A stretch of DNA of 64,000 bases from positions 186,001 through 250,000 of the forward strand of contig NZ_AUDE01000006.1 of assembly GCF_000425305.1 (NCBI RefSeq), given 5' to 3'. The stretch is from Psychroserpens burtonensis DSM 12212 (GTDB lineage Bacteria; Bacteroidota; Bacteroidia; Flavobacteriales; Flavobacteriaceae). Each line of letters begins with the position of its first letter. Position 1 is the stretch's first letter. A program made the position numbers and the translations under genes. Shown piece after piece: positions 15,456-25,373 of this stretch. Under the pieces are notes generated by a model. The model had not been told where the DNA came from and ran no database searches. It was given only the letters and a program-made list of their open reading frames with translations.

Positions 15456-18428
15456 TTACATCTTAACCTCTTCTGGTTGCTCGTAGTTAAATAGATAATC
15501 AATATCCATTTCTTGTAGCTTACCTAATTTTTCTAATGATTTGAAATCGATATCTTTTTTATTACCAATGACCATCACATTATAATTTTCACCTTTAATA
15601 TTTTCATTAAAGAAATCACGCAAATCTGACATAGTCATCTCTTTTATAGCGTTATACATATCTTCTCTATTGTCATTATCGATTCCTAATTTTTTAAGTC
15701 CCTCGTAAGTCCAAAATATATTAGATTTTGTGATACGCTCTGCTGCTAGCTTTTTTAATGTCGCCTCTTTAGCAGCATTGAATTGCTCTTCGGCTTCTGG
15801 CATATTAGTCATCAACTCCATCATTGCATCGACTGCTTGTGGCATTTTATTAGCTTGTGTACCCATATAGGCCATAACGTAGTTAGAATCCTCTTTATTT
15901 ATTGCAGTACTGTAGCCAGCATAGGCAGCGTAAGCTAATGATTTAGATTCTCTAATTTCCTGAAAAACTATAGATGACAATCCGCTACCAAAATAGGTGT
16001 TAAACAGTGTTGAAGCTGCCATGTTATCTACTTTGAAAGGATCTCCTTTTGCTAAGAATAGCATTTCAGATTGTACCATATCAAAATCTACGAAATATAC
16101 ATTCCCGCCAGTCTCTTTTTCAAGATAAGCCATTGCTTCTGGATATGCTTTTAATTCTTCGGAAACTTTATGACTTGTATTTAAAGCTGCTACAGCTGCA
16201 TCGATATCTTTTCCGTAGTAAAAAATACGTTGCTCAAAGTTCTTCATACCTTTTATGATATCGACTAATTGAACAGGATCCATAGCTTCAAGCTCTTTAG
16301 TTTGAAAGATGTTTCTCAAACGTGAATTGTCACCATATTTACCGTAATTCATTAAACCATTTATAAGGATATTTCCTTTTTGTGATTTACCATCTGCTCT
16401 CCCTTTTGTAATAGACTCTACATATTTATTGTAGGCCTCTTGATCTGGAACAGCATTGTTCCAAAGGTGTTCTAAAAGCTCTAATCCTTTTGGTAAGTTT
16501 TCTTTTAATCCACTTAATCCAACGTAAGTTGTCTCTGCTCCTGCGCTTACATAATAGCTGACGCCTAACTTGTAGAATTCTTTCTTCAATTCTTCAGCAG
16601 AAAAATTATCTGTTCCCAAGTACTCCATATATCCAGCTGCAAGTCCTAACTGTTTATCGTTATCACTTCCCATGTCAAAAATGATATTCATATCAAATAA
16701 GTCGTTACTCTCATTATTAATATGGGAGACTTTAATACCATTATCTAATTTAGTTTCTTTGATTTCTTTCTTATAATCAATAAATTTTGGCTGTAATGGT
16801 TTAGATTTCATTTTACCAAAATCCACTAAAAATGGAGAACTCAATTCTCTATTTACATTAACTGGTGTAATTCCTGGGTTTTGAACTTTTACAATAGACG
16901 CATCTTCAGCTTGCCTTTTGTAAGTAACCACGTAGTTGTCCTTATAAAAAGTATTTGCAAAATCAACTAATTCTTGTTTAGAAATTTTCTTAAGGTCATC
17001 TAAAAACTGAACACGATTCTTCCAATTCTCATCCTTTATAAAAGCATCCACATACATATCTGCTAGAGCAGAATTGTTTTCATATTGCTGAGTTTGACTT
17101 AATTTTAAATCATTAATGACAGCATTCATCATCCATTCATCAAATTCACCCTTTTTTAATTTTTCAATTTGAGCTAGAAGCAACAATTTAACCTCGTCTA
17201 AAGTTTGTCCCTCTTTTGGTGCTCCACTAAAAGTATGGTATCCATATTCTTTCAGGAATGTTGGACTACAACCAGCATATTGCACCAATTGTTTTTGATT
17301 TAAGTTTAAATCTATAAGTCCAGCGTTTCCATTAGCAAGAATCATATCTGCCATAGTGACTAGTTTTTCTTGTTCTGAACCAGCGCTTTCCGTTCTAAAT
17401 GCCATAGAAAGACTTTCAGACGTTGGACCAAAAACCTCTTTCACAACTGGTGAAGTAATTGATTCTTCTGTTGGTAATATAGGATGAACGACTTCTTTCT
17501 TTTCAAATTTTCCGAAGACATCATTTACCGATTTAATCGTGTCATCAAAATCAATATCACCAACCAATACCATTGCCATATTATTTGGCACATAATACTT
17601 ATTGAAATAATTATGAATATCAACCATTGAAGGATTTTTTAAGTGCTCTGCAATACCTATAGTTGATTGTTGACCATAAGGATGATTTGGAAATAAACCT
17701 TCTAGCATTGCGGCGTATTGCTTACGACCATCATTATCTTGACCTCTATTAAATTCTTCAAAGACTGCTTCTAATTCTGTATGAAACAAACGTAATACCA
17801 ATTGACTAAAACGCTCTCCTTCTAAGTGTAACCACTTATCTAATTCATTTGCTGGTATTTTATTAGTATACACTGTTTGTTCAAACCAAGTGTATGCATT
17901 AGTTCCTGTAGCTCCTAAAGAAGACATCATTTTATCATATTCATTAGCAATACTGTGATTTGAAGCTTCGAGAGACACTTCATCAATCTTTTTGTATAAT
18001 TCTAACTTCTTTGCAGGATCATTTTCAGCTCTGTGTTGCTCATATAAATCTGAAATTTGATCTAAGAACCCTTTCTCTTTTTCCCAGTCTGCAGATCCAA
18101 TCTGATCAGTACCTTTAAAAACCATGTGTTCAAGATAGTGAGCAAGACCTGTAGACTCTTTTGGATCGTAATTTGAACCCGCTCTTACAGCAACATAAGT
18201 TTGAATTTTTGGTTCTTCTACATTTTTACTTAAATAGACTTTTAACCCGTTGTCCAAAGTATACAGACGCAAACCAGTTGGATCATTAGCTACAGCCTCG
18301 TAAGAGAACCCATTAGCATCTGTAGTGGATTCTACAGCATAAGCTAAATCCTTGTTTTCATTTTCAGTTTTGCAATTGTAAGCCAGAGCGACGATACAAA
18401 GCATCAATAATAGTTTGATGTGTTTCAT
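15456..18428 (-). CDS. M16 family zinc metallopeptidase, lipoprotein
   Basis: The 990-residue protein has a lipoprotein signal (LAYNC, Cys19). The first M16 unit carries the inverted zinc motif HYLEH at 97-101, with the downstream Glu in FEEFNRG near 220. A second, presumably non-catalytic M16 half (about 550-950) follows, giving the full clam-shell of pitrilysin-like enzymes. It should degrade peptides in the periplasm or at the outer membrane. It sits alone between two intrinsic terminators, downstream of sucD. No obvious defect was seen. Confidence 0.92.
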   Translation of the reverse strand: MKHIKLLLMLCIVALAYNCKTENENKDLAYAVESTTDANGFSYEAVANDPTGLRLYTLDNGLKVYLSKNVEEPKIQTYVAVRAGSNYDPKESTGLAHYLEHMVFKGTDQIGSADWEKEKGFLDQISDLYEQHRAENDPAKKLELYKKIDEVSLEASNHSIANEYDKMMSSLGATGTNAYTWFEQTVYTNKIPANELDKWLHLEGERFSQLVLRLFHTELEAVFEEFNRGQDNDGRKQYAAMLEGLFPNHPYGQQSTIGIAEHLKNPSMVDIHNYFNKYYVPNNMAMVLVGDIDFDDTIKSVNDVFGKFEKKEVVHPILPTEESITSPVVKEVFGPTSESLSMAFRTESAGSEQEKLVTMADMILANGNAGLIDLNLNQKQLVQYAGCSPTFLKEYGYHTFSGAPKEGQTLDEVKLLLLAQIEKLKKGEFDEWMMNAVINDLKLSQTQQYENNSALADMYVDAFIKDENWKNRVQFLDDLKKISKQELVDFANTFYKDNYVVTYKRQAEDASIVKVQNPGITPVNVNRELSSPFLVDFGKMKSKPLQPKFIDYKKEIKETKLDNGIKVSHINNESNDLFDMNIIFDMGSDNDKQLGLAAGYMEYLGTDNFSAEELKKEFYKLGVSYYVSAGAETTYVGLSGLKENLPKGLELLEHLWNNAVPDQEAYNKYVESITKGRADGKSQKGNILINGLMNYGKYGDNSRLRNIFQTKELEAMDPVQLVDIIKGMKNFEQRIFYYGKDIDAAVAALNTSHKVSEELKAYPEAMAYLEKETGGNVYFVDFDMVQSEMLFLAKGDPFKVDNMAASTLFNTYFGSGLSSIVFQEIRESKSLAYAAYAGYSTAINKEDSNYVMAYMGTQANKMPQAVDAMMELMTNMPEAEEQFNAAKEATLKKLAAERITKSNIFWTYEGLKKLGIDNDNREDMYNAIKEMTMSDLRDFFNENIKGENYNVMVIGNKKDIDFKSLEKLGKLQEMDIDYLFNYEQPEEVKM

Positions 18429-18440
18429 AAAGATTGATTT

Positions 18441-18485
18441 GATTAAAAAAAAATTCCGTTAACTAAATGTACAGTCAACGGAATT
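18441..18485 (-). terminator. Terminator of sucD
   Basis: Minus-strand arms of about 13 bp with one mismatch (18473-18485 with 18452-18464) surround an 8-nt loop. They are followed by a run of about nine U (A-rich 18445-18453 on the plus strand). This is a strong intrinsic terminator about 40 bp downstream of the sucD stop. Confidence 0.9.
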
Positions 18486-18525
18486 ATAATGTATGTTATT
18501 TGTGTTTATTTTAACAGGAAATATC

Positions 18526-19401
18526 TTATTTATTCATTATTTCTGCTACCTTCTTTCCAATTTCAGCAGGTGATTCTACAACGTGAATTCCACAAGCTTT
18601 CATAATCTCCTTTTTTGCTTGAGCAGTATCATCACTTCCTCCAACAATTGCTCCAGCATGACCCATGGTGCGTCCTGCAGGTGCAGTCTCTCCAGCAATA
18701 AAACCAATAATTGGTTTTATGCTTCCACTCGCTTTGTACCAATACGCAGCATCAGCTTCAAGCTGACCTCCAATTTCGCCAATCATAACAACAGCTTCAG
18801 TTTCTGGATCATTAATTAATAACTCAACAGCTTCTTTAGTTGTTGTCCCTATAATAGGATCTCCTCCAATACCAATAGCAGTGGTAATTCCCAATCCTTG
18901 TTTTACAACTTGATCTGCAGCTTCATAAGTTAAAGTACCTGATTTTGATACGATACCAACGTTACCTTTTTTGAAAACAAAACCTGGCATAATACCAACT
19001 TTAGCCTCACCCGGAGTGATAACTCCCGGACAGTTAGGGCCAATCAATCTACAATCTCTTCCTTTTATGTAGTTTGAAGCTTTAATCATATCTGCAACAG
19101 GAATACCCTCTGTAATTGTAATAATCACTTTGATACCTGCGTCTGCAGCTTCCATAATTGCATCTGCAGCAAATGCAGGCGGAACAAAAATAATAGTAGT
19201 ATCTGCTCCAACTTCTTTCACAGCATCTGCAACCGTATTAAAAACAGGTCTATCTAAATGTGTTTGACCTCCTTTTCCCGGAGTCACACCACCAACAACA
19301 TTTGTCCCATACTCAATCATTTGACCAGCATGAAATGTACCTTCACTCCCGGTAAATCCTTGAACAATTACTTTTGAATCTTTATTAACTAAAACGCTCA
19401 T
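18526..19401 (-). CDS. sucD: Succinate-CoA ligase, ADP/GDP-forming, alpha subunit
   Basis: The 291-residue protein catalyses substrate-level phosphorylation in the TCA cycle together with SucC, which is not in this window. It shows the CoA-binding [10 protein letters not shown] near the N-terminus, [11 protein letters not shown] at 120-130 and the phosphohistidine loop GHAGAI with His248. sucD is separated from its beta subunit here, a common arrangement in Flavobacteriaceae. Confidence 0.97.
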   Translation of the reverse strand: MSVLVNKDSKVIVQGFTGSEGTFHAGQMIEYGTNVVGGVTPGKGGQTHLDRPVFNTVADAVKEVGADTTIIFVPPAFAADAIMEAADAGIKVIITITEGIPVADMIKASNYIKGRDCRLIGPNCPGVITPGEAKVGIMPGFVFKKGNVGIVSKSGTLTYEAADQVVKQGLGITTAIGIGGDPIIGTTTKEAVELLINDPETEAVVMIGEIGGQLEADAAYWYKASGSIKPIIGFIAGETAPAGRTMGHAGAIVGGSDDTAQAKKEIMKACGIHVVESPAEIGKKVAEIMNK

Positions 19402-19559
19402 TTGTGTTTGTTTTACTGCCTTTTTTTCTTCGGAAATGTACCGTTGGAAGAAATTATAGGCTATTTATAGTTTTGATTTTTACTTTTTTATTTATTCAGA
19501 AAATGATTTTCTGAACGCGACCACAAAAATAAGATATTGCTTGTGATTTTTAAACCTTT

Positions 19560-19964
19560 TTAAACTTTTATTTCAGCATAAGAATTTAAACTTTCTGGTG
19601 TGTCATCAGCCAATTGACTCATCTCATATCCTTTATATAATTTACCATCCTTGACTTCCCAAATAGATATAAAGTGTGCTAAAGCATCTTCTTTTTTTGG
19701 TCGCTCAATTGATGTTACATAAATGGTGTATCTCGCAGTTACTGTATTACCATCTTCTAAAAGATGACTCAATCTATATTTAAATGAGTGAAAAGAAGCT
19801 TTCACACCTTCAAGCATATCTTGTAAACCATGTAAATCTAATTTTGTATAGCCTTTACTACTATGCCATTTCAATTCACAATCTTTATGAAAATAATTTA
19901 CGACACCTTCGTCTTTAGCCAAGTCTAAGTCATAAAATGCTTTGACTATTTGTTTTGCTGACAT
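19560..19964 (-). CDS. NTF2-like/SnoaL-like small protein
   Basis: The 134-residue protein has the length and pattern of the NTF2/SnoaL cone fold: an N-terminal helix, DCELKWHSSKGY, then beta strands such as TVTARYTIYVTS and FISIWEVKDGKLYKGYE. The fold binds small ligands or acts as a minor enzyme; the substrate is unknown. It abuts the second lpxD-like gene (adjacent bases 19964/19965), so it is co-transcribed with the lipid A genes. A role in envelope lipid metabolism is only positional inference. Confidence 0.72.
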   Translation of the reverse strand: MSAKQIVKAFYDLDLAKDEGVVNYFHKDCELKWHSSKGYTKLDLHGLQDMLEGVKASFHSFKYRLSHLLEDGNTVTARYTIYVTSIERPKKEDALAHFISIWEVKDGKLYKGYEMSQLADDTPESLNSYAEIKV

Positions 19965-20900
19965 TTATAAGTTTTTTAATTTTTCAAGGATTTCAGGGAT
20001 TTTTCTAATCGCTGCAATTTCTTTGTATTTGCTTCTAAAATCATCTGCAGGAACACCAAAATAGCTTTTATAACCTTCTAGTGATTTACTAACGCCTGCT
20101 TTTGCAGAAATTATTGCTTTTGTTCCTATGGTGATTCCGCTGGTAATTCCTACTTGTCCCCAGATAGTCACTTCATCTTCAATGATTACACATCCTGCGA
20201 TACCTACTTGTGACGCTATCAAGCATTTTTTACCAATTCGCGTATCATGACCAACCTGAATTTGATTATCTAACTTAGAACCTTCTCCAATAATAGTATC
20301 TCCTGTAACACCTTTGTCAATGGTACAAAGTGCTCCTAGGTCCACATTATTTTCAATGATTACTCGTCCGCCAGATTTTAACTGATCATAACCTTCTGTC
20401 CGGTTTTTATAATAAAATGCACTTGCTCCTAATACTGTACCTGCATGAATAGTGACGTTGTCTCCAATAATAGTATCATCATAAATACTAACATTAGAAT
20501 GAATAATACAGTTATCGCCTATAACAACGTTATTCCCTATAAAACAATTGGGTTGAATAATTGTATTCTTACCAATTTTAACTGTTTGAGAAATAGCACT
20601 ATCGGACGATTGAAATGGCTTAAAGTGAAGCGTTAATTTATTAAAGTCTCTAAAAGGATCATCACTTATTAGGAGTGCCTTCCCTTCTGGACAATCTACT
20701 TTTTTATTAATTAACACAATAGTAGCGGCACTTTCTAATGCTTTACCGTAATATTTTGGATGATCTACAAAAACAATATCTCCAGATTCTACAACATGAA
20801 TTTCGTTCATTCCTAAAACTGGAAAGTCATCTGCTCCAATATATTCGGTAGAAATAAGATGAGCGATTTGTTTAAGTGTATGCGCCTTTGGAAACTTCAT
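19965..20900 (-). CDS. LpxD-like left-handed beta-helix acyltransferase (second copy)
   Basis: The 311-residue protein has an N-terminal uridine-binding-like domain (about 1-100), then hexapeptide repeats (about 105-280) forming a left-handed beta helix, and a short helical tail. The catalytic His of LpxD is conserved as His218 in IQVGHDTRIG. It is a paralogue of the 342-residue LpxD at 23991-25019 and lies in the same gene run. It may N-acylate a different UDP-sugar or use another acyl chain. It could be annotated lpxD, but the upstream gene is the better lpxD. Fully open, with no sign of decay. Confidence 0.82.
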   Translation of the reverse strand: MKFPKAHTLKQIAHLISTEYIGADDFPVLGMNEIHVVESGDIVFVDHPKYYGKALESAATIVLINKKVDCPEGKALLISDDPFRDFNKLTLHFKPFQSSDSAISQTVKIGKNTIIQPNCFIGNNVVIGDNCIIHSNVSIYDDTIIGDNVTIHAGTVLGASAFYYKNRTEGYDQLKSGGRVIIENNVDLGALCTIDKGVTGDTIIGEGSKLDNQIQVGHDTRIGKKCLIASQVGIAGCVIIEDEVTIWGQVGITSGITIGTKAIISAKAGVSKSLEGYKSYFGVPADDFRSKYKEIAAIRKIPEILEKLKNL

Positions 20901-20904
20901 ATTT

Positions 20905-20985
20905 TTAGTCTTCAGTGGTGAGTTTTCAGTGGTCAGTCATTCAAGTAAGCACTGCTAACTGAAGACTAATTACTGACTACTAATT
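20905..20985. repeat. CAGT-rich inverted-repeat element between efp and the lpxD-like gene
   Basis: A perfect 12-bp inverted repeat (20905-20916 and 20958-20969) flanks several CAGTGGT/GTCAGT units, and a further imperfect copy (TACTGACTACTAA) follows. The spacer is built almost entirely of these short units, unlike neighbouring intergenic DNA. It looks like an interspersed palindromic element of the kind seen between flavobacterial genes. It does not show a U-tract. Confidence 0.55.
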
Positions 20986-20986
20986 T

Positions 20987-21553
20987 CTATTCTTTTACGC
21001 GTTCTTTATAAGTCCCCTTTTCGGTTTCTATTTTTATTTTATCACCTTCATTTATAAACAAAGGAACATTAACCTCTGCTCCTGATTCAACGATAGCAGG
21101 CTTTGTTGCATTTGTTGCTGTATTACCTTTGATTCCAGGTTCCGTTGATGTCACTTCAAGAACCACACTCGCTGGCATATCCACCGATAGTGGCATATTA
21201 TCTTCAGTATTAATCAATACCGTAACGACTTCTCCTTCTTTCATTAAATCTGGACGGTCTAATGCCGCTTCTAATAAACGAATTTGTGTATAATCTACTT
21301 CATTCATAAAGTGATAAAACTCACCGTCGTTATATAAGTATTGAAATTTATGTGTCTCAACACGTACATCTTCAATTTTATGTCCAGCAGAGAAGGTATT
21401 ATCTAAAACCTTACCTGTGGTAACACTTTTCATTTTTGTTCTAACAAAAGCAGGTCCTTTACCTGGTTTTACATGTAAAAATTCTGTAATCTTAAAAATA
21501 TCATGGTTATATCTTATGCATAATCCGTTTCTTATATCTGAAGTACTTGCCAT
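20987..21553 (-). CDS. efp: Elongation factor P
   Basis: The 188-residue, three-domain beta-barrel protein relieves ribosome stalling at polyproline. The tip loop is KPGKGPAF, with Lys32 as the residue that is modified in many bacteria. No EpmA/EarP-type modifier gene is visible here. Its place inside an lpx gene run is common in Bacteroidota. Confidence 0.97.
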   Translation of the reverse strand: MASTSDIRNGLCIRYNHDIFKITEFLHVKPGKGPAFVRTKMKSVTTGKVLDNTFSAGHKIEDVRVETHKFQYLYNDGEFYHFMNEVDYTQIRLLEAALDRPDLMKEGEVVTVLINTEDNMPLSVDMPASVVLEVTSTEPGIKGNTATNATKPAIVESGAEVNVPLFINEGDKIKIETEKGTYKERVKE

Positions 21554-21639
21554 ATATTATATGTTATTAAGTTGTTTTTTTATTGAGTTATTACTCAAAC
21601 GCTATTATTATGTGTATTCCTTTTTCCGAAGAAAAAAAA

Positions 21640-22425
21640 TTAATTTGATTTGAAATATCCTTTCATAATTCCGCGATGTGAATTCTTAATAAACTGAAGA
21701 ATCTCATCGCGTTCTGGAGTTGCTTCCATCTCTGCTTCTATTAAATCTGAGGCCTGAGTATTATTATAATTTTTTTGATATAGCATTCTGTATATATCTT
21801 GAATTTCTCTAATTTTCTCTGTCGTAAACCCTCTACGACGCAAGCCTACAGAGTTAATACCTACGTACGATAATGGCTCACGACCAGCTTTTACGTATGG
21901 TGGCACATCTTTTCTAACTAAAGATCCACCTGTCACGAAGGCATGATTACCAATAGAGACAAATTGGTGTACAGCGGTCATTCCTGCCAAAACCACATAA
22001 TCACCAACATTAATATGTCCCGCTAATGTACTGTTATTTGAAAAAATACAATTATTACCAACAATACAATCGTGGGCAATATGGCAATATGCCATAATCA
22101 AACAGTTATTCCCAATCACGGTTTTCATTTTATCTGTAGTGCCTCGATTAATCGTAACACACTCTCTTATAGTAACATTATCTCCTATTACTGTAAGCGT
22201 ATCTTCGTCATCATATTTTAAATCCTGAGGTACAGCAGAAATAACAGAACCTGGGAAAATATTACAATTTTTTCCAATTCTTGCGCCTTCCATTATCGTT
22301 ACGTTACTTCCAATCCAAGTTCCTTCTCCAATTGTAACATTGCTATAAATAGTTGTAAAAGGCTCTATAACTACATTCTTCGCGATTTTTGCTCCAGGAT
22401 GTACGTATGCTAAAGGTTGGTTCAT
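21640..22425 (-). CDS. lpxA: UDP-N-acetylglucosamine O-acyltransferase
   Basis: The 261-residue left-handed beta-helix enzyme performs the first step of lipid A synthesis, adding 3-hydroxyacyl to O-3 of UDP-GlcNAc. Hexapeptide repeats run from about 5 to 190. The catalytic His is His118 in CHIAHDCIVGN, and a C-terminal helical domain (about 195-261) is present. It lies downstream of lpxC-fabZ after a 170-bp gap. Confidence 0.96.
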   Translation of the reverse strand: MNQPLAYVHPGAKIAKNVVIEPFTTIYSNVTIGEGTWIGSNVTIMEGARIGKNCNIFPGSVISAVPQDLKYDDEDTLTVIGDNVTIRECVTINRGTTDKMKTVIGNNCLIMAYCHIAHDCIVGNNCIFSNNSTLAGHINVGDYVVLAGMTAVHQFVSIGNHAFVTGGSLVRKDVPPYVKAGREPLSYVGINSVGLRRRGFTTEKIREIQDIYRMLYQKNYNNTQASDLIEAEMEATPERDEILQFIKNSHRGIMKGYFKSN

Positions 22426-22597
22426 TTTTTAGTTTTTATTTTTACTCAAAATTAAAATGTATTCGCCAAGAATATATAGAAATGTATTACTATTTTATCT
22501 TAGCTCTGTTCATTTTTAAATGTTATTTCATCTCTAAAGTGTCATGTAATACTAAAGAAATTTTATTTGATTCGTTAAAAATACGTCAAATATAATT

Positions 22598-24004
22598 TTA
22601 TTTGACTTTAGAAATTTGTGCCATTAATTCTGCTTCTGCACACAATTGTCCATTAGCATAAGCATAGCCTTGCATGTGACAGATACCACGACGTATTGGC
22701 GTGATTAAATCGCACTTAAATATAAGCGTATCTCCAGGCACTACCTTTTTCTTGAATTTTACTTTATCAATCTTCATAAAGAATGTTAAGTAATTTTCAG
22801 GATCTGGAACAGTACTCAATACTAGGATACCTCCTGTTTGCGCCATAGCTTCTACAATTAAAACGCCAGGCATTACTGGTGCTCCAGGAAAATGACCCTT
22901 AAAGAATTCTTCATTCATAGTCACATTTTTCATTCCTATGACATGAGAATCTGATAATTCAAAAACTTTGTCTAGTAATAAAAAGGGTTGCCTGTGAGGT
23001 AACATGTCCATAATTTGCATCACGTCCATCAAAGGCTCTTGATTCAAATCTATTTGCGGAACATTATTACGTCGTTCATTTTTTATAATTTTAGACAGTT
23101 TCTTAGCAAATTGGGTATTGATGTAATGCCCAGGTTTGTTGGCAATTACTTTTCCTCTAATGCGCGTACCAACTAAAGACAAATCACCTATAACATCTAA
23201 AAGTTTATGTCTTGCTGCTTCATTAGGATGGTGAAGCGTTAAATTATCTAAGATCCCATTTTGCTTAATTGCTATCGAGTCTTTATTAAAAGCCACTTTT
23301 AGCTTTTCCATTGTTTCTGGAGATAATTCTTTATCCACATACACAATAGCATTATTAAGATCGCCTCCTTTAATAAGACCATTTTCTAATAACATTTCTA
23401 GTTCATGTAAAAAACTAAAGGTCCTAGAGTCTGAAATATCTGCTTTAAAATCTGACATATGATTTAAGGTCGCATTTTGAGTCCCTAAAACTTTGGTCCC
23501 AAAGTCAACCATAGTAGTGATTTGATATTCTTTAGAAGGCATAACGATAATCTCGCTTCCAGATTCTTCATCAGTATATGATATTACATCAGAAACAACG
23601 TATTCTTCTCTAAAGTCATCTTGTTCAATAACACCTGCTTTTTCAATAGCTTCAACAAAAAACTTTGATGATCCGTCCATAATTGGAGGTTCTGAAGCAT
23701 TGAGTTCTATAATAGCATTATCAATATCCAAACCTACTAAAGCAGCTAGTACATGCTCTGAAGTTTGAATGATTACACCGTTTTTTTCCAAACAGGTGCC
23801 TCTTTGTGTATTGGTCACATAATTGGCATCTGCTTCAATCACGGGTGCACCCTCAAGATCTACTCTTTTAAAAGAAAACCCATTATTTGCTGGCGCAGGA
23901 CAAAATGTAATTGTCACCTCTTTTCCTGTATGCAAACCAACACCTTTAAGAGAAACTTGTTTCTCTATCGTTTTTTGTTTAACGTCTGTTTTAATTATTG
24001 CCAT
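22598..24004 (-). CDS. lpxC-fabZ: Bifunctional UDP-3-O-acyl-N-acetylglucosamine deacetylase / 3-hydroxyacyl-ACP dehydratase
   Basis: The 468-residue fusion is typical of Bacteroidota. The N-terminal LpxC zinc deacetylase (about 1-310) shows [10 protein letters not shown] and [19 protein letters not shown], holding the metal-binding His and Asp. The C-terminal FabZ (about 325-468) shows [13 protein letters not shown] and [19 protein letters not shown] with the catalytic His and Glu. It links the committed lipid A step to supply of unsaturated or elongated acyl chains. Its start overlaps the lpxD stop by 14 bp, implying coupled translation. Confidence 0.97.
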   Translation of the reverse strand: MAIIKTDVKQKTIEKQVSLKGVGLHTGKEVTITFCPAPANNGFSFKRVDLEGAPVIEADANYVTNTQRGTCLEKNGVIIQTSEHVLAALVGLDIDNAIIELNASEPPIMDGSSKFFVEAIEKAGVIEQDDFREEYVVSDVISYTDEESGSEIIVMPSKEYQITTMVDFGTKVLGTQNATLNHMSDFKADISDSRTFSFLHELEMLLENGLIKGGDLNNAIVYVDKELSPETMEKLKVAFNKDSIAIKQNGILDNLTLHHPNEAARHKLLDVIGDLSLVGTRIRGKVIANKPGHYINTQFAKKLSKIIKNERRNNVPQIDLNQEPLMDVMQIMDMLPHRQPFLLLDKVFELSDSHVIGMKNVTMNEEFFKGHFPGAPVMPGVLIVEAMAQTGGILVLSTVPDPENYLTFFMKIDKVKFKKKVVPGDTLIFKCDLITPIRRGICHMQGYAYANGQLCAEAELMAQISKVK

Positions 24005-25019
24005 TTAGTTTTTTTTCTAAATCATTAATGGATTTAACAATCTTAGGTAAATTTTTAAAATGCACATAAGACTTATTCCAATCTCCAAATGTAAATGATG
24101 GAGACCCCTGTAATATTTCATTATCTTTTACATGTCTCCCAATGCCAGACTGTGCTTGTACGCGCACATTGTTGCCAATAGTTATATGCCCAGCGATACC
24201 TACTTGACCGCCTATTAAGCAATTTTCACCAATTTTAGCAGACCCAGCAATTCCTGTTTGAGCAGCTATAACTGTATTTTTACCAATCTCAACATTATGT
24301 GCTATTTGTATTTGATTATCCAATTTTACTCCTCTTCGTATCACTGTAGAACCTAATGTAGCTCTATCTATGGTTGTTGCAGCACCAACATCTACATGAT
24401 CCTCTATAATCACATTACCTATTTGCGGCATTTTACTATATTCTCCATTTTTATCTGGAACAAAACCAAAACCATCTGCACCAATAATAACCCCAGAATT
24501 GATCACACAGTGTTTTCCTATCATGGTTTCTGAATATACTTTAGCTCCCGAAAACAATATCGTATGATCTCCAATAGTTACATTATCACCTATATACGTA
24601 TTAGGGAAAATTTTCACATTATCACCAATTACCACCTGATCTCCAATATAACTAAAAGCGCCGATGTAAACATCTCTTCCTAATTTAGCAGATTCTGAAA
24701 TAAACGACGGTTGTTCAACACCCTGTTTATTAAATTTCACTTGGTTATAGTATTCCAAAAGTTTTGAAAACGATTGATAAGCGTCATCAACCTTAATAAG
24801 GGTAGTTGAAATATCATTCTCGGGCTCAAATGTTTTATTAACTATCGTGATTGATGCTTTGGTAGAATATATGTATGAATTATACTTAGGATTTGCCAAA
24901 AAAGTCAAAGAGCCTTCTGTCCCTTCCTCAATTTTTGAAAGTTTAGAAACTTCAACCTCAGGATTACCTACGACCTCGCCTTCTAAAATTCCAGCTATTT
25001 GTTGTGCTGTAAAGTTCAT
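23991..25019 (-). CDS. lpxD: UDP-3-O-(3-hydroxyacyl)glucosamine N-acyltransferase
   Basis: The 342-residue acyltransferase carries out the third lipid A step. It has an N-terminal uridine-binding domain (about 1-105), a left-handed beta helix of hexapeptide repeats (about 108-320) and a C-terminal helix. The catalytic His is His241 in [10 protein letters not shown]. It is the closer match to canonical LpxD of the two copies in this window. It heads the lpxD-lpxC/fabZ-lpxA-efp run, behind a 354-bp gap. Confidence 0.95.
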   Translation of the reverse strand: MNFTAQQIAGILEGEVVGNPEVEVSKLSKIEEGTEGSLTFLANPKYNSYIYSTKASITIVNKTFEPENDISTTLIKVDDAYQSFSKLLEYYNQVKFNKQGVEQPSFISESAKLGRDVYIGAFSYIGDQVVIGDNVKIFPNTYIGDNVTIGDHTILFSGAKVYSETMIGKHCVINSGVIIGADGFGFVPDKNGEYSKMPQIGNVIIEDHVDVGAATTIDRATLGSTVIRRGVKLDNQIQIAHNVEIGKNTVIAAQTGIAGSAKIGENCLIGGQVGIAGHITIGNNVRVQAQSGIGRHVKDNEILQGSPSFTFGDWNKSYVHFKNLPKIVKSINDLEKKLNGNN

Positions 25020-25373
25020 ACGAGCAAAAATAGGAAAAATGCGGAAATTATTTACAGTTGTTTGTGTTTAAAAGGTTAGATAATGAGTTGTTTCTTGTTG
25101 TGTTGTGCTTTAACGTATTTTAATTAGTCACTTAATTAGTTATTAATCCCTAAAATAATCTGGTTTTTCTTCGGAAATTCAAAAACTTCAAGATTTTATA
25201 AATTAAAAATTGATTAGCTAAATTTGCTCCTTTAGGACTTTTTAATTAAAAACTTCATTGCATTTAACGGTTTCTTATGCCTAGGTATAATTATGATCCT
25301 TTGGAAAAACCAAAACTGCAAAGAATAATCAACTACATACTGCACCTTTAAGCGGAATAACAAACACTGAATC
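25020..25373. other. 354-bp gap between lpxD and the HD gene
   Basis: AT-rich spacer expected to hold the lpx operon promoter and the end of the HD transcript. A CAAAAATA at 25025-25032 reads TATTTTTG on the minus strand, but no -33 partner is seen and it lies almost on the lpxD start. No gene, tRNA or clear hairpin terminator was recognised. Confidence 0.5.

Noticed and set aside
25025-25032. TATTTTTG (minus) as lpxD promoter
   Set aside because: Lies 6 bp from the start codon and no -33 element is present at the right distance.
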